In this document: one piece after another, positions 42,846-55,402 of the stretch | Numbering within the stretch: the first letter of the stretch is position 1 | Layout: each line of letters begins with the position of its first letter | Source: Heterodera schachtii | Lineage: Eukaryota; Nematoda; Chromadorea; Rhabditida; Heteroderidae | Length of the DNA: 64,000 bases | Direction of reading: 5' to 3' | NCBI GenBank assembly: GCA_023374025.1 | Contig: SIJG01000085.1 | Span: forward strand, 300,110-364,109 | Position numbers and translations under genes: made by a program | Notes under the pieces: generated by a model | The model's input: only the letters and a program-made list of their open reading frames with translations | What the model was told of the DNA's origin: nothing | Databases searched by the model: none

Positions 42846-43373
42846 CAGAAATGATTTATTTATTTTAAATCTGAACTCAAATTCATTAAAACCTATCTTT
42901 TCTAATAAGAATAATAATAATAAAAATTATTATTATTATTTATATGCAAGTCGTGAAGCCCCCGCAAAACAAAGACAACAATAAAATAAAGCAAAATGCT
43001 CACAAGATTTGCCAAAAAGTACCACTGCCGAATAAATGAAAAATTGAACATTGGAGAATGCTCGACATTATAAGTTCAAATAAACTGAATTAAAATTTGT
43101 TGAGGCTGGGTCATGGCCCTTAAGTAGTACCAAATGAGCAGTGATATTTGCATAAGATTTAATGCAGTATTATGACTGAGTTTAGAGACGGGCCGTGGCC
43201 CCCAACATTAAGTGACCATGTGCAAATGGAAGCATCGGATAATGCATGGCACAAATAAAATTATAACAAATGTACAATTGAACTTTTATTGAGACTAACA
43301 AGGAAACATTCCGAACTCTAACCGCTCAGATCGCTTTAGAACCACTTTTATCGTGTAGAGCATAGTCGATTTG

Positions 43374-43853
43374 TTATTGTAAATTTTTGGCTTTTTTGAG
43401 GTAGTCGCTAAAAATGATCAGAAAAACGTGATCAAATGAAAACCCCAGCAAAAATTTGTTAATTTGATTACTATTACTTTTTTCCTCTTCACCATTTGTC
43501 AATGGGTTCGGATCCGCTCCGCTGGGCATATGATTTTTGAATTTTTTCAAAGCAGCCGGAACCTCCTTCACATGCAGTTGCACGTTTTGCCCTTCTTGCA
43601 GATGTAGAATGTTGGTGGTCATGTTGCGCTGTGTCATGGTGTGGACGCGTCCGTAGACAAGGACATTGACGGAGCAGACTTGGCGATGGTCCACATGTCT
43701 GCCAAAGTTGACGTTCTCAACCACTCCATGCATGACGAACCGAGGCACAAAGGCAATGCTTTGCACCATATCGGCCTCCGCTTGACTCACAATTTGGCAT
43801 TGATGAAGCCACCCCGGCAGAGTTGGATGACCATCTCGACATAATAAGTTCAA
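43374..43853 (-). pseudogene. NADAR-gene C-terminal region only, copy 3
   Basis: Keeps the best C-terminal frame in the array: SIAFVPRFVMHGVVENVNFG, then VDHRQVCSVNVLVYGRVHTM and LHLQEGQNVQLHVKEVPA. Other copies carry 1-2 base losses at gcaccatat and ccacatgtc that break it. No NADAR domain upstream. Confidence 0.7.
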
Positions 43854-43947
43854 AAAATTGAATTAAAATTTGTTGGGGCTGTGTCATGGCCCTTAAGTAG
43901 TACCAAATGAGCAGTGATATTTGCATAAGATTGAACTTTTATTGAGA

Positions 43948-44821
43948 CTAACAAGGAAACATTCCGAACTCTAACCGCTCAGATCGCTTTAGAACCACTT
44001 TTATCGTGTAGAGCATAGTCGATTTGTTATTGTAAATTTTTGGCTTTTTGAGGTAGTCGCTAAAAATGATCAGAAAAACGTGATCAAATGAAAACCCCAG
44101 CAAAAATTTGTTAATTTGATTACTATTACTTTTTTCCTCTTCACCATTTGCCAATGGGTTCGGATCCGCTCCGCTGGGCATATGATGATTTTTTTGAATT
44201 TTTTCAAAGCAGCCGGAACCTCCTTCCCATGCAGTTGCACGTTTTGCCCTTCTTGCAGATGTAGAATGTTGGTGGTCATGTTGCGCTGTGTCATGGTGTG
44301 GACGCGTCCGTAGACAAGGACATTGACGGAGCAGACTTGGCGATGGTCCAATGTCTGCCAAAGTTGACGTTCTCAACCACTCCATGCATGACGAACCGAG
44401 GCACAAAGGCAATGCTTTGCACATATCGGCCTCCGCTTGACTCACAATTTGGCCTTGATGAAGCCACCAAAAGGGCGCTGCGCATGGGTTCAACATTGAA
44501 TTTGGCGCGCAATTCCCGACACATAATGCCAAATCGGACGGCGTGCCAGACTTCCTCCACAAACGGCATAATCCGCCGGCCGAGTTGTTTTGCCGACGCC
44601 GGAGTTTGAGCCTGGCGGATGCGATGAAAAGAGGCCATGTCACCGAAATGTGCCGCTTGCATTAGAAAGTAGCAGTGTTCTGAGGACATGACGTGGATGT
44701 GGCCGTAGCCGTCGAAGTCCATGGTGAAAGTGTGGACGAAATGATTTGACAGCACGTAGCGGCGAGTAAAAAATTTAAATGCCGGGACGTTGTTGAGAAG
44801 AAAGGGCACGGCGACCTCCAT
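43948..44821 (-). pseudogene. NADAR gene with internal deletion, copy 4
   Basis: Starts as in copy 2 from the ATG at 44821, but at PMRSALL jumps into the C-terminal region (CESSGGRY, then SIAFVPRFVMHGVVENVNFG). The deletion removes the LVEAS.DEFW end of the domain, leaving a 176-codon chimaeric frame. Confidence 0.75.
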
Positions 44822-45270
44822 CAGAAATGATTTATTTATTTTAAATCTGAACTCAAATTCATTAAAACCTATCTTTTCTAATAAGAATAATAATAATAAA
44901 AATTATTATTATTATTTATATGCAAGTCGTGAAGCCCCCGCAAAACAAAGACAACAATAAAATAAAGCAAAATGCTCACAAGATTTGCCAAAAAGTACCA
45001 CTGCCGAATAAATGAAAAATTGAACATTGGAGAATGCTCGACATTATAAGTTCAAATAAACTGAATTAAAATTTGTTGGGGCTGGGTCATGGCCCTTAAG
45101 TAGTACCAAATGAGCAGTGATATTTGCATAAGATTTAATGCAGTATTATAACTGCGTTTAGAGACGGGCCGCGGCCCCCAACATTAAGTGACCTTGTGCA
45201 AATGGAAGCATCGGATAATGCATGGCACAAATAAAATTATAACAAATGTACAATTGAACTTTTATTGAGA

Positions 45271-45837
45271 CTAACAAGGGAACATTCCGAACTGTAACCG
45301 CTCAGATCGCTTTAGAACCACTTTTATCGTGTAGAGCATAGTCGATTTGCTATTGTAAATTTTTGGCTTTTTTGGGGTAGTCGCTAAAAATGACCATAAA
45401 AACGTGATCAAACGAAAACCCCAGCAATAATTTGTTAATTTGATTACTATTACTTTTTTCCTCTTCAACCTTTGTCAATGGGTTCGGATCCGCTCCGCTG
45501 GGCATATGATGATTTTTTTGAATTTTTTCAAAGCAGCCGGAACCTCCATTCACATGCATTTGCACGTTTTGCCCTTCTTGCAGATGTAGAATATAGCTGG
45601 TCGTGTTGCGCTGTGTCATGGTGTGGACGCGTCCGTAGACAAGGACATTGATGGAGCAGACTTGGCGATGGTCCAATGTATGCCAAAGTTGACGTTCTCA
45701 ACCACTCCATGCATGACGAACCGAGGCACAAAGGCAATTCTTTGCACATATCGGCCTCCGCTTGACTCACAATTTGGCCTTGATGAAGCCACCCCGGCAG
45801 AGTTGGATGACCATTGAGTGCGACGCGTTCAAACGTA
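45271..45837 (-). pseudogene. NADAR-gene C-terminal region only, copy 5
   Basis: C-terminal part with frame-breaking base losses. Its upstream side joins a copied spacer at about 45837, the same junction as in copy 7, so the two are likely duplicates of one event. Confidence 0.7.
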
Positions 45838-45957
45838 ACTTAGTTTAGAGACGGGCCGTGGCCCCCAACATTAAGTGACCATGTGCAAATGGAAGCATCG
45901 GATAATGCATGGCACAAATAAAATTATAACAAATGTACAATTGAACTTTTATTGAGA

Positions 45958-47225
45958 CTAACAAGGAAACATTCCGAACTCGAACCGCTCAGATCGCTTT
46001 AGAACCACTTTTATCGTGTAGAGCATAGTCGATTTGTTATTGTAAATTTTTGGCTTTTTTAGGTAGTCGCTAAAAATGATCAGAAAAACGTGATCAAATG
46101 AAAACCCCAGCAAAAATTTGTTAATTTGATTACTATTACTTTTTTCCTCTTCACCATTTGCCAATGGGTTCGGATCCGCTCCGCTGGGCATATGATGATT
46201 TTTTTGAATTTTTTCAAAGCAGCCGGAACCTCCTTCCCATGCAGTTGCACGTTTTGCCCTTCTTGCAGATGTAGAATGTTGGTGGTCGTGTTGCGCTGTG
46301 TCATGGTGTGGACGCGTCCGTAGACAAGGACATTGATGGAGCAGACTTGGCGATGGTCCACATGTATGCCAAAGTTGACGTTCTCAACCACTCCATGCAT
46401 GACGAACCGAGGCACAAAGGCAATGCTTTGCACATATCGGTCTCCGCTTGACTCAGATTTTGGCCTTGAAGAAGCCACCCCGGCAGAGTTGGATGACCAT
46501 TGAGTGCGACGCGTTCAAACGCTGCATGCCAATAGTACCCGACGACGACAAGGATGTCACCGACGGCAAGGCCAGGCTGCAAGTACATGTTGTTCAGTAT
46601 GTTGTTGGGATTTGCATGAAGAACGGCTCGTGCTCGAACACGGCAGCTGCGATCACGTAGTCTTCGGCCGAAGCCTGAGCGACAGCGTAATGGCGGACGA
46701 GGTGGTTTGGCGTCGGAGGCAGCGGGCGAACCTCCTCTCGGATCAGCGCGAGAACTTCACCTAGGGCATTTTGCCTGACCAACTGGCTATATCCATCAAC
46801 TGAACATCATCCATGCTACGGCGGGCGGCCCAAAACTCGTCAAGCGAGGCTTCAACGAGTTGGCCGTTGCCCGTTGTCAAAAGGGCGCTGCGCATGGGTT
46901 CAACATTGAATTTGGCGCGCAATTCCCGACACATAATGCCAAATCGGACGGCGTGCCAGACTTCCTCCACAAACGGCATAATCCGCCGGCCGAGTTGTTT
47001 TGCCGACGCCGGAGTTTGAGCCTGGCGGATGCGATGAAAAGAGGCCATGTCACCGAAATGTGCCGCTTGCATTAGAAAGTAGCAGTGTTCTGAGGACATG
47101 ACGTGGATGTGGCCGTAGCCGTCGAAGTCCATGGTGAAAGTGTGGACGAAATGATTTGACAGCACGTAGCGGCGAGAATTAAATGCCGGGACGTTGTTGA
47201 GAAGAAAGGGCACGGCGACCTCCAT
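45958..47225 (-). CDS. NADAR (YbiA-like) domain gene, copy 6
   Basis: Starts at the ATG at 47225 and carries the full NADAR domain (two residues shorter near the start: AFNSRRYVLSNHF). It has the same -1 break before QNALGEV (about 46770-46780) as copies 2 and 9. It keeps the FEHEPFFMQI segment that copies 2 and 9 lost, but reads gggatttgc where copy 10 has gcggatttgc, which breaks the frame. This and copy 10 together show what the ancestral C-terminal region looked like. Confidence 0.72.
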
Positions 47226-47639
47226 CAGAAATGATTTATTTATTTTAAATCTGAACTCAAATTCATTAAAACCTATCTTTTCTAATAAGAATAATAATAA
47301 TAAAAATTATTATTATTATTTATATGCAAGTCGTGAAGCCCCCGCAAAACAAAGACAACAATAAAATAAAGCAAAATGCTCACAAGATTGCCAAAAAGTA
47401 CCACTGCCGAATAAATGAAAAATTGAACATTGGAGAATGCTCGACATTATAAGTTCAAATAAACTGAATTAAAATTTGTTGGGGCTGGGTCATGGCCCTT
47501 AAGTAGTACCAAATGAGCAGTGATATTTGCATAAGATTTAATGCAGTATTATAACTGAGTTTAGAGACGGGCCGTGGCCCCCAACATTAAGTGACCATGT
47601 GCAAATGGAAGCATCGGATAACGCATGGCACAAATAAAA

Positions 47640-48237
47640 TTATAACAAATGTACAATTGAACTTTTATTGAGACTAACAAGGAAACATTCCGAACTCGAA
47701 CCGCTCAGATCGCTTTAGAACCACTTTTATCGTGTAGAGCATAGTCGATTTGTTATTGTAAATTTTTGGCTTTTTTGGGGTAGTCGCTAAAAATGATCAG
47801 AAAAACGTGATCAAATGAAAACCCCAGCAAAAATTTGTTAATTTGATTACTATTACTTTTTTCCTCTTCACCATTTGTCAATGGGTTCGGATCCGCTCCG
47901 CTGGGCATATGATGATTTTTTTGAATTTTTTCAAAGCAGCCGGAACCTCCTTCCCATGCAGTTGCACGTTTTGCCCTTCTTGCAGATGTAGAATGTTGGT
48001 GGTCATGTTGCGCTGTGTCATGGTGTGGACGCGTCCGTAGACAAGGACATTGACGGAGCAGACTTGGCGATGGTCCAATGTCTGCCAAAGTTGACGTTCT
48101 CAACCACTCCATGCATGACGAACCGAGGCACAAAGGCAATTCTTTGCACATATCGGCCTCCGCTTGACTCACAATTTGGCCTTGATGAAGCCACCCCGGC
48201 AGAGTTGGATGACCATTGAGTGCGACGCGTTCAAACG
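47640..48237 (-). pseudogene. NADAR-gene C-terminal region only, copy 7
   Basis: Like copy 5. Downstream on this strand is a spacer repeat that appears again at 48238-48340, next to the 758-bp insertion. Confidence 0.7.
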
Positions 48238-48340
48238 TAACTTAGTTTAGAGACGGGCCGTGGCCCCCAACATTAAGTGACCATGTGCAAATGGAAGCAT
48301 CGGATAATGCATGGCACAAATAAAATTATAACAAATGTAC

Positions 48341-49098
48341 GGTGCTAGGTCGAACCGAAAATAGTCTCAGTGTGGGCGAACCGAAAATGTCTCAGTAGGG
48401 GCGAACCGAAAAATAATCTCAGTGTGGACGAACCGAAAATAGTCTCAGTGTCAATAAAAATATTTAAATTTAATTATTTTAAAGCAATGTTTTTTAAATA
48501 TGATAATAATGTTAAAAAATTTTAAAATAAAACAATAATGTAAGTCAGAGCTTTAACTTTTCTTCAATGTTTTTTCTTCATAGATTCTGCTCAAAATAAA
48601 TGTTTACTTTCATACCATCAAAAAATGCAAATTAATTTTTGAATTGTAACATTAGGGAAAAAAAGTATAGTGATGAAGTAAAATTATAGGAAAAATGCAT
48701 TAAACGAATGAAGAAGTTAAATTTACTAAAATTTTAGATGAAATTTCAGAAGAAAATTAGTAGATTTGTTTTTTTAATGAAAAATCCTCTACAGTAGTAA
48801 GCTTACTCTATCAATTTGATGACTTCAAGATTTAAAATTAAAATTTTCGTTCGGATTTAATTTTTTTTTTGATCGGGAGTGAGAAAGTTTTTATTTTAAT
48901 TTATTTTTTTAAATAATTGTCTAATTAAAATTTATTATTTTTCGTGACCGAATTAAATTGTATAATTAAATTTAAATATTTTTATTGACATTGAGACTAT
49001 TTTCGGTTCGCCCACACTGAGATTATTTTTCGGTTCGCCCCTACTGAGACATTTTCGGTTCGCCCACACTGAGACTATTTTCGGTTCGTCTCACCACG
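48341..49098. mobile_element. hAT-like MITE inside the NADAR array, with empty sites in paralogues
   Basis: Perfect target duplication aaatgtac (48333-48340, 49099-49106). TIRs of about 135 bp are built from CGAACCGAAAATAGTCTCAG-type repeats. The uninterrupted site (acaaatgtacaattgaac) is present at about 43266, 45247, 45933, 47651 and 52861. Confidence 0.95.
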
Positions 49099-49107
49099 AA
49101 ATGTACA

Positions 49108-49860
49108 ATTGAACTTTTATTGAGACTAACAAGGAAACATTCCGAACTCGAACCGCTCAGATCGCTTTAGAACCACTTTTATCGTGTAGAGCATAGTCGA
49201 TTTGTTATTGTAAATTTTTGGCTTTTTTGAGGTAGTCGCTAAAAATGATCAGAAAAACGTGATCAAATGAAAACCCCAGCAAAAATTTGTTAATTTGATT
49301 ACTATTACTTTTTTCCTCTTCACCATTTGTCAATGGGTTCGGATCCGCTCCGCTGGGCATATGATGATTTTTTTGAATTTTTTCAAAGCAGCCGGAACCT
49401 CCTTCACATGCAGTTGCACTTTTTGTCCTTCTTGCAGATGTAGAATTTTGGTGGTCATGTTGCGCTGTGTCATGGTGTGGACGCGTCTATATTTATTTTT
49501 TTTATATGGAAAAGAAAGATTTTGATCAAATTAGATGAAAATAGAATATTTTAGATTTTTAATGAATTGATTAGCGAAATTATTATTTTAATTAAAAAAA
49601 TCGGGCCTGAGTAATTAATGTCTCATTTATTTAATGATGAAAAAAATTATTTCGTATTCTTTTAATCATTTACGGCCGGCGGCCCAAAACTCGTCAAGCG
49701 AGGCTTCAACGAGTTGGCCGTAGCCCGTTGTCAAAAGGGCGCTGCGCATGGGTTCAACATTGAATTTGGCGCGCAATTCCCGAAACATAATGCCAAATCG
49801 GACGGCGTGCCAGACTTCCTCCACAAACGGCATAATCCGCCGGCCGAGTTGTTTTGCCAT
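49108..49860 (-). pseudogene. NADAR fragments, copy 8
   Basis: 49108-49488 is a C-terminal piece cut at GGACGCGT, where duplication block B begins; 49666-49860 is the half NADAR domain equivalent to 39883-40077. Confidence 0.7.
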
Positions 49861-50058
49861 AAACCTTTAAACATGTTCATTTTTTCTAATTATAAGTAAC
49901 TTTGGTGCAAAAAGATGGAAAAGAACACTTAGCGGCGCAAATGTTCAGTTTTACTTGGCGGCGCTAAGTCAAAATTGTTGTTTGGGCCTTCTTGATCAGA
50001 CCAATGATCATTCCTGTTCCGCCACGACATTGTATTGGGCTTAAACAATGTTAATTTC

Positions 50059-50225
50059 AAATTTCGAAACGGATGACAAAAAACGGCACAGAGTGCAATG
50101 GCCCCGTTAGACAAAACAATGCCAAACTTACGGCCAAAATATTGTCGGCAACAAATTGTGTGAGAAGTGCGCCAGGGATAGAGCCGGCAAAGGAAGGACG
50201 AGGCAACGGTCGCACCCCAAATAGC
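50059..50225 (-). pseudogene. SLC2-like transporter exon, fragment 3
   Basis: Counterpart of 40466-40632 in block B, with the same frameshift; the following exon is deleted. Confidence 0.6.
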
Positions 50226-50693
50226 CTAAAAGTGATTTGCTTTCATCGTATTAAGAAAATTCATCAAAGTGCCATTTTGGTATCAGTGAGGGGGGGGGGA
50301 AGAGTGTACCAAAGAAGAGGACAGACAGTTAGAGATGAATTGGGTTTTGGTTTTTTGTTAGAATTGATTGAACTGAGGAAACCATTCTCCAATGAGCTTA
50401 CCAATTTTCTGTACACCGTACCCTGGGACCTTATACTGCTTACCGATCTGAGGTGCAATCCTTGTTTCTTCGACATGCGGTAGCATGTCCCACCTCATGG
50501 AATGCCATATGGCGGTATTCAGCTACTATTTCACCCATCTTCATCAGTGCCGTCGAGAGTTGTTTCTGGAAATAATAAATGTTTTTCTGAGCAATTCGCT
50601 AGATATTAAGAAACTACGATCAAACGGGTGTTCACAAAAAGTACAAATTTGGCGGTTCACAAAAAGTGCAAAAATCAAAAATCTGATTTTGAC

Positions 50694-51156
50694 AGACGGG
50701 GATAGAATGATAGGGCAAAGAAAACGCAGAAAAATGCACGAGAGCACTAAAGGTGGGGGTGAGTCATTTGAAAGACTCAAACGACAGCATTTTTGGCATT
50801 ATGCCGTAAAGCGTACGATTGTCCGCCAATTCGGCCCTTCCCGACACTCCGAGCTGTCGTCGGACGGTGGAGAAAAGGCAGCGCAACGGATGGGGAAAGT
50901 GTTCGGCACTTCCGAATTCGTCTCTACGCCTCCTCCACCTTTTTGGTCAGTTGTGGTGCCGATGCGCTCCAACAAAGAGGCGGATTCGGCCGCCCGTCGT
51001 TCGTGCTGCAAAAAGCGGACCAACGAAGTTGCAAAGTCTTCCTTATCCTTGACGCTCTAAATGGGCTCAAAAGTGGCACAAAGTGGCAAAAAGTGAAGCC
51101 AAAGATGCTGACAAATGAGCAACAAAAGTTTATAATTGAAAAAATTTTTTCATCCT
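50694..51156 (-). pseudogene. RasGAP domain fragment, duplicate 2
   Basis: Near-identical to 41099-41561 with the same aberrant junction. Confidence 0.8.
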
Positions 51157-51344
51157 AAAATTTATTCATTCTATGTTTTTCATCAAGTTATTTAGGTTTT
51201 TCGAATTTAGGATTAGGGTTTGAATTTGAGCAAAATAAACTATGCATCCAAAAAACCATAGAAAGACCTTTCCTTTTTTCAAATTTTTTGCATTTTCTGA
51301 AATTTTAGTTAATTTTAATGAAAAATAAAGGGCACACGACAAAT

Positions 51345-52440
51345 TTACGGTTGATTTGTCAATTGTGATTGGAGACTTTCCCTCCGTCCGACTCCCATTC
51401 CATCCCAGTGCCAAGAAGTGCATTCGGTGGGAGAATGTAGTTTCTCGCGCACCACCAGCCAGCCGGAACCTCCTTCACATGCAGTTGCACGTTTTGCCCT
51501 TCTTGCAGATGTAGAATGTTGGTGGTCATGTTGCGCTGTGTCATGGTGTGGACGCGTCCGTAGACAAGGACATTGACGGAGCAGACTTGGCGATGGTCCA
51601 ATGTCTGCCAAAGTTGACGTTCTCAACCACTCCATGCATGACGAACCGAGGCACAAAGGCAATTCTTTGCACATATCGGCCTCCGCTTGACTCACAATTT
51701 GGCCTTGATGAAGCCACCCCGGCAGAGTTGGATGACCATTGAGTGCGACGCGTTCAAACGCTGCATGCCAATAGTACCCGACGACGACAAGGATGTCACC
51801 GACGGCAAGGCCAGGCTGCAAGTACATGTTAACGGCTCGTGCTCGAACACGGCAGCTGCGATCACGTAGTCTTCGGCCGAAGCCTGAGCGACAACGTAAT
51901 GGCGGACGAGGTGGTTTGGCGTCGGAGGCAGCGGGCTAACCTCCTCTCGGATCAGCGCGAGAACTTCACCTAGGGCATTTTGCCTGACCAACTGGCTATA
52001 TCCATCAACTGAACATCATCCATGCTACGGCGGGCGGCCCAAAACTCGTCAAGCGAGGCTTCAACGAGTTGGCCGTAGCCCGTTGTCAAAAGGGCGCTGC
52101 GCATGGGTTCAACATTGAATTTGGCGCGCAATGCCCGATACATAATGCCAAATCGGGCGGCGTGCCTGACTTCCTCCACAAACGGCATAATCCGCCGGCC
52201 GAGTTGTTTTACCGACGCCGCAGTTTGAGCCTGGCGGATGCGATGAAAAGAGGCCATGTCACCGAAATGTGCCGCTTTCATTAGAAAGTAGCAGTGTTCT
52301 GAGGACATGACGTGGATGTGGCCGTAGCCGTCGAAGTCCATGGTGAAAGTGTGGGCGAAATGATTTGACAGCACGTAGCGGCGAGTAAAAAATTTAAATG
52401 CCGGGACGTTGTTGAGAAGAAAGGGCACGGCGACCTCCAT
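51345..52440 (-). CDS. NADAR (YbiA-like) domain gene, copy 9
   Basis: Block B counterpart of copy 2, nearly identical, starting at the ATG at 52440. Same intact NADAR domain, same -1 break at about 51980-51987, same 30-bp deletion after FEHEP. One residue differs in the domain (GIMYRALRAKF instead of GIMCRALRAKF). Recent duplication is the likely cause of the identity. Confidence 0.75.
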
Positions 52441-52949
52441 CAGAAATGATTTATTTATTTTAAATCTGAACTCAAATTCATTAAAACCTATCTTTTCTAA
52501 TAAGAATAATAATAATAAAAATTATTATTATTATTTATATGCAAGTCGTGAAGCCCCCGCAAAACAAAGACAACAATAAAATAAAGCAAAATGCTCACAA
52601 GATTTGCCAAAAAGTACCACTGCCGAATAAATGAAAAATTGAACATTGGAGAATGCTCGACATTATAAGTTCAAATAAACTGAATTAAAATTTGTTGGGG
52701 CTGGGTCATGGCCCTTAAGTAGTACCAAATGAGCAGTGATATTTGCATAAGATTTAATGCAGTATTATGACTGAGTTTAGAGACGGGCCGTGGCCCCCAA
52801 CATTAAGTGACCATGTGCAAATGGAAGCATCGGATAATGCATGGCACAAATAAAATTATAACAAATGTACAATTGAACTTTTATTGAGACTAACAAGGAA
52901 ACATTCCGAATTCTAACCGCTCAGATCGCTTTAGAACCACTTTTATCGT

Positions 52950-53700
52950 GTAGAGCATAGTCGATTTGTTATTGTAAATTTTTGGCTTTTTTGAGGTAGT
53001 CGCTAAAAATGATCAGAAAAACGTGATCAAAAAACACATTTGATCATAAGCGACTACCACCCCAGCAAAAATTTGTTAATTTGATTACTATTACTTTTTT
53101 CCTCTTCACCATTTGTCAATGGGTTCGGATCCGCTCCGCTGGGCATATGATGATTTTTTGAATTTTTTCAAAGCAGCCGGAACCTCCTTCACATGCAGTT
53201 GCACGTTTTGCCCTTCTTGCAGATGTAGAATGTTGGTGGTCATGTTGCGCTGTGTCATGGTGTGGACGCGTCCGTAGACAAGGACATTGACGGAGCAGAC
53301 TTGGAGATGGTCCACATGTCTGCCAAAGTTGACTGTTCTCAACCACTCCATGCATGACGAACCGAGGCACAAAGGCAATGCTTTGCACCATATCGGCCTC
53401 CGCTTGACTCACAATTTGGCCTTGATGAAGCCACCCCGGCAGAGTTGGATGACCATTGAGTGCGACGCGTTCAAACGCTGCATGCCAATAGTACCCGACG
53501 ACGACAAGGATGTCACCGACGGCAAGGCCAGGCTGCAAGTACATGTTGTTCAGTATGTTGTTGCGGATTTGCATGAAGAACGGCTCGTGCTCGAACACGG
53601 CAGCTGCGATCACGTAGTCTTCGGCCGAAGCCTGAGCGACAATGTAATAGCGGACGAGGTGGTCTGGCGTCGGAGGCAGTGGGTGAACCTCCTTCAGAAT
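52950..53700 (-). pseudogene. NADAR-gene C-terminal region, copy 10 (most complete)
   Basis: Open from MIAAAVFEHEPFFMQI through NMYLQPGLAVGDILVVVGYY and WHAAFERVALNGHPTLPGWL into SIAFVPRFVMHG, so it shows the C-terminal region without most of the shifts. A base is added in VENSQL. The NADAR domain itself is missing; the left end of the array is at about 53700. Confidence 0.7.
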
Positions 53701-53704
53701 TGAA

Positions 53705-55190
53705 TGGCAAAATTGATTAATAAAACATGAAAATGTGACTCAGGATTTGATGCACATAGATTTGCCAAAACATTTGAGTAAATATTGGCTGTTGAAAACG
53801 CCATAGCCGTTGGGCCTTATGTGCCAAAATTGAAAACATTTAAATGGTCACAAGTTCGAAAATAGGCCACGGCCTTTGAATTGATGCACAGATTTTTGGC
53901 CAGTAATATTTAACAAATAAATATTGAATGGGTCGTGACCGGTGGGCTTATTTGCCGAATTTAAAATGACTCGAAATCAAAATGGATTGTATGTCCAAAA
54001 AGAGAAAAAGAAAAACAATGATCTAATTAAATTCGAATGAAGATGGGCCTTTTTGCCCTCAGCATTTGGTCTTTGAGTGAGCAGAAATAACGGAAAAATA
54101 AAAATGAGTTAGAAATGCCTATTTTTTGATTTAAGTCAAAATTTAGTTTTGCCGTAGCCCCCATTTTTGAACTAAATTAATGCTGATTAGATTTGGACTT
54201 ACAAATTAGCCCCTTTTTGATCCATGAATTAGAAATGTCTCGTGAATATGAAATGCCGAAAGTTTTGATAAAATGATGCCCGAGATTTGAGTAGGCAAAT
54301 TGCCCTTTTGATGAAGGGAAAAATAATCGAAACAAAAGATTGGGTAGAAAAAAAATTAATTTAAATTGAAAAAAATGAAAAGGAAAAAGAAATTTTTAAA
54401 TTGAAATTGGAAATGAATTGTTTTAGTTTTAGAATTATGTTAAGGAAATTTAAAAAAAATTATATTTCTTAAAAAATTGGGTTTTAGGGGTATAAGCGTC
54501 GGGGTCGGAGTTAACCCCGAAAACGGCCAAAAAATGGCATTGGCACTTTTATTGTGCCCAGTAAAATTTGGCTACGTCGATGGTTTGGCGTGCTGGTCGT
54601 GGAACAGTAGAAAAGAACAATAGAAAAATGTAAAATATAGCAATTATTGAATTGAAAAGCAACCACCAATGCGATTGACTACCGGCAATTCGGGAACGAC
54701 GGGGAGGTGTGGAAGGAATGGATCAATAAGAAAAAACAATTGCTGCTGGCTACTATCTAATCAGACGTGAGGGAGGCAACTGATCGGTACCGATCAGCAC
54801 CGGCCCGATGTGCCTGTTCCATTCCCCATTGGTTTCCTATGGGATAGAGGGAAAACAACAGCGGACGTGGCGTTTGTGGAGTGCGGTGGGGGGAGGGGGG
54901 GGGGGGGGGGGGAAGAGTGCGCACTCCCGCCTTAGCCCTTTCATTCCAGTAGCGAAAAACCCAGCTTTTTGAGCTCCATTTGCCGAGAAGAGCAGATGGC
55001 AGTTGAAGCTCGCATAAGATTATGGTATAATAATTGAATTGAATTAATTTATAATATTAAATATAAACCAAACTTTTAGGGTCACTTTTTTTGTAACGAC
55101 AAATTTTTTTTCTCATTGGAGTGACAATTATTGATACGGTATTGAAATAGGCTTCATTTTAAAAAACATAATTTTTAATTTTTTAGTAAA
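53705..55190. other. AT-rich region, no gene; partial 63-bp-TIR element
   Basis: 54710-54912 is a partial copy of 38999-39250 ending in a run of 18 G. The rest has only short frames. Confidence 0.45.
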
Positions 55191-55194
55191 CTTG

Positions 55195-55275
55195 GATCGC
55201 GGACTGGGACCCCGAAAAATCCGGCGCGGGATCCCGTCCTGCGCGGGATCCCGTCCCGCGCCGGTCTTTATTGGA
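55195..55275. mobile_element. Fragment of GCGGGATC-type MITE
   Basis: GGCGCGGGATCCCGTCC repeats and a GGTCTTTATTG end recall the 8035-8117 family. No matching target duplication. Confidence 0.5.
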
Positions 55276-55402
55276 AAGGGCGTCGGGCAACCACAGCGGC
55301 ATACAGTGCCGAAAGTGTGTGAAAATTTTATTTTATTCAAATTCTTAACAATTTTTTACATAATTCGCTTTTAAATTAATTTTAATTTTTTAATTTTTAA
55401 AG

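Larger units (their letters stand above)
39706..43400. repeat. Segmental duplication block A (partner 49489-53030)
   Basis: Near-identical to 49489-53030 in the same orientation, both carrying a NADAR fragment, SLC2-like exons, a RasGAP fragment and a full NADAR gene. Offset is 9783 bp at the left and about 9595 after a roughly 200-bp deletion in the right block (the 40266-40465 exon region). Confidence 0.9.

Noticed and set aside
41953..53703. Plus-strand frames beginning MDASVDKDIDGADLAM, repeated through the array
   Set aside because: Antisense shadows of the NADAR-gene C-terminal region; they break at different points in each copy.
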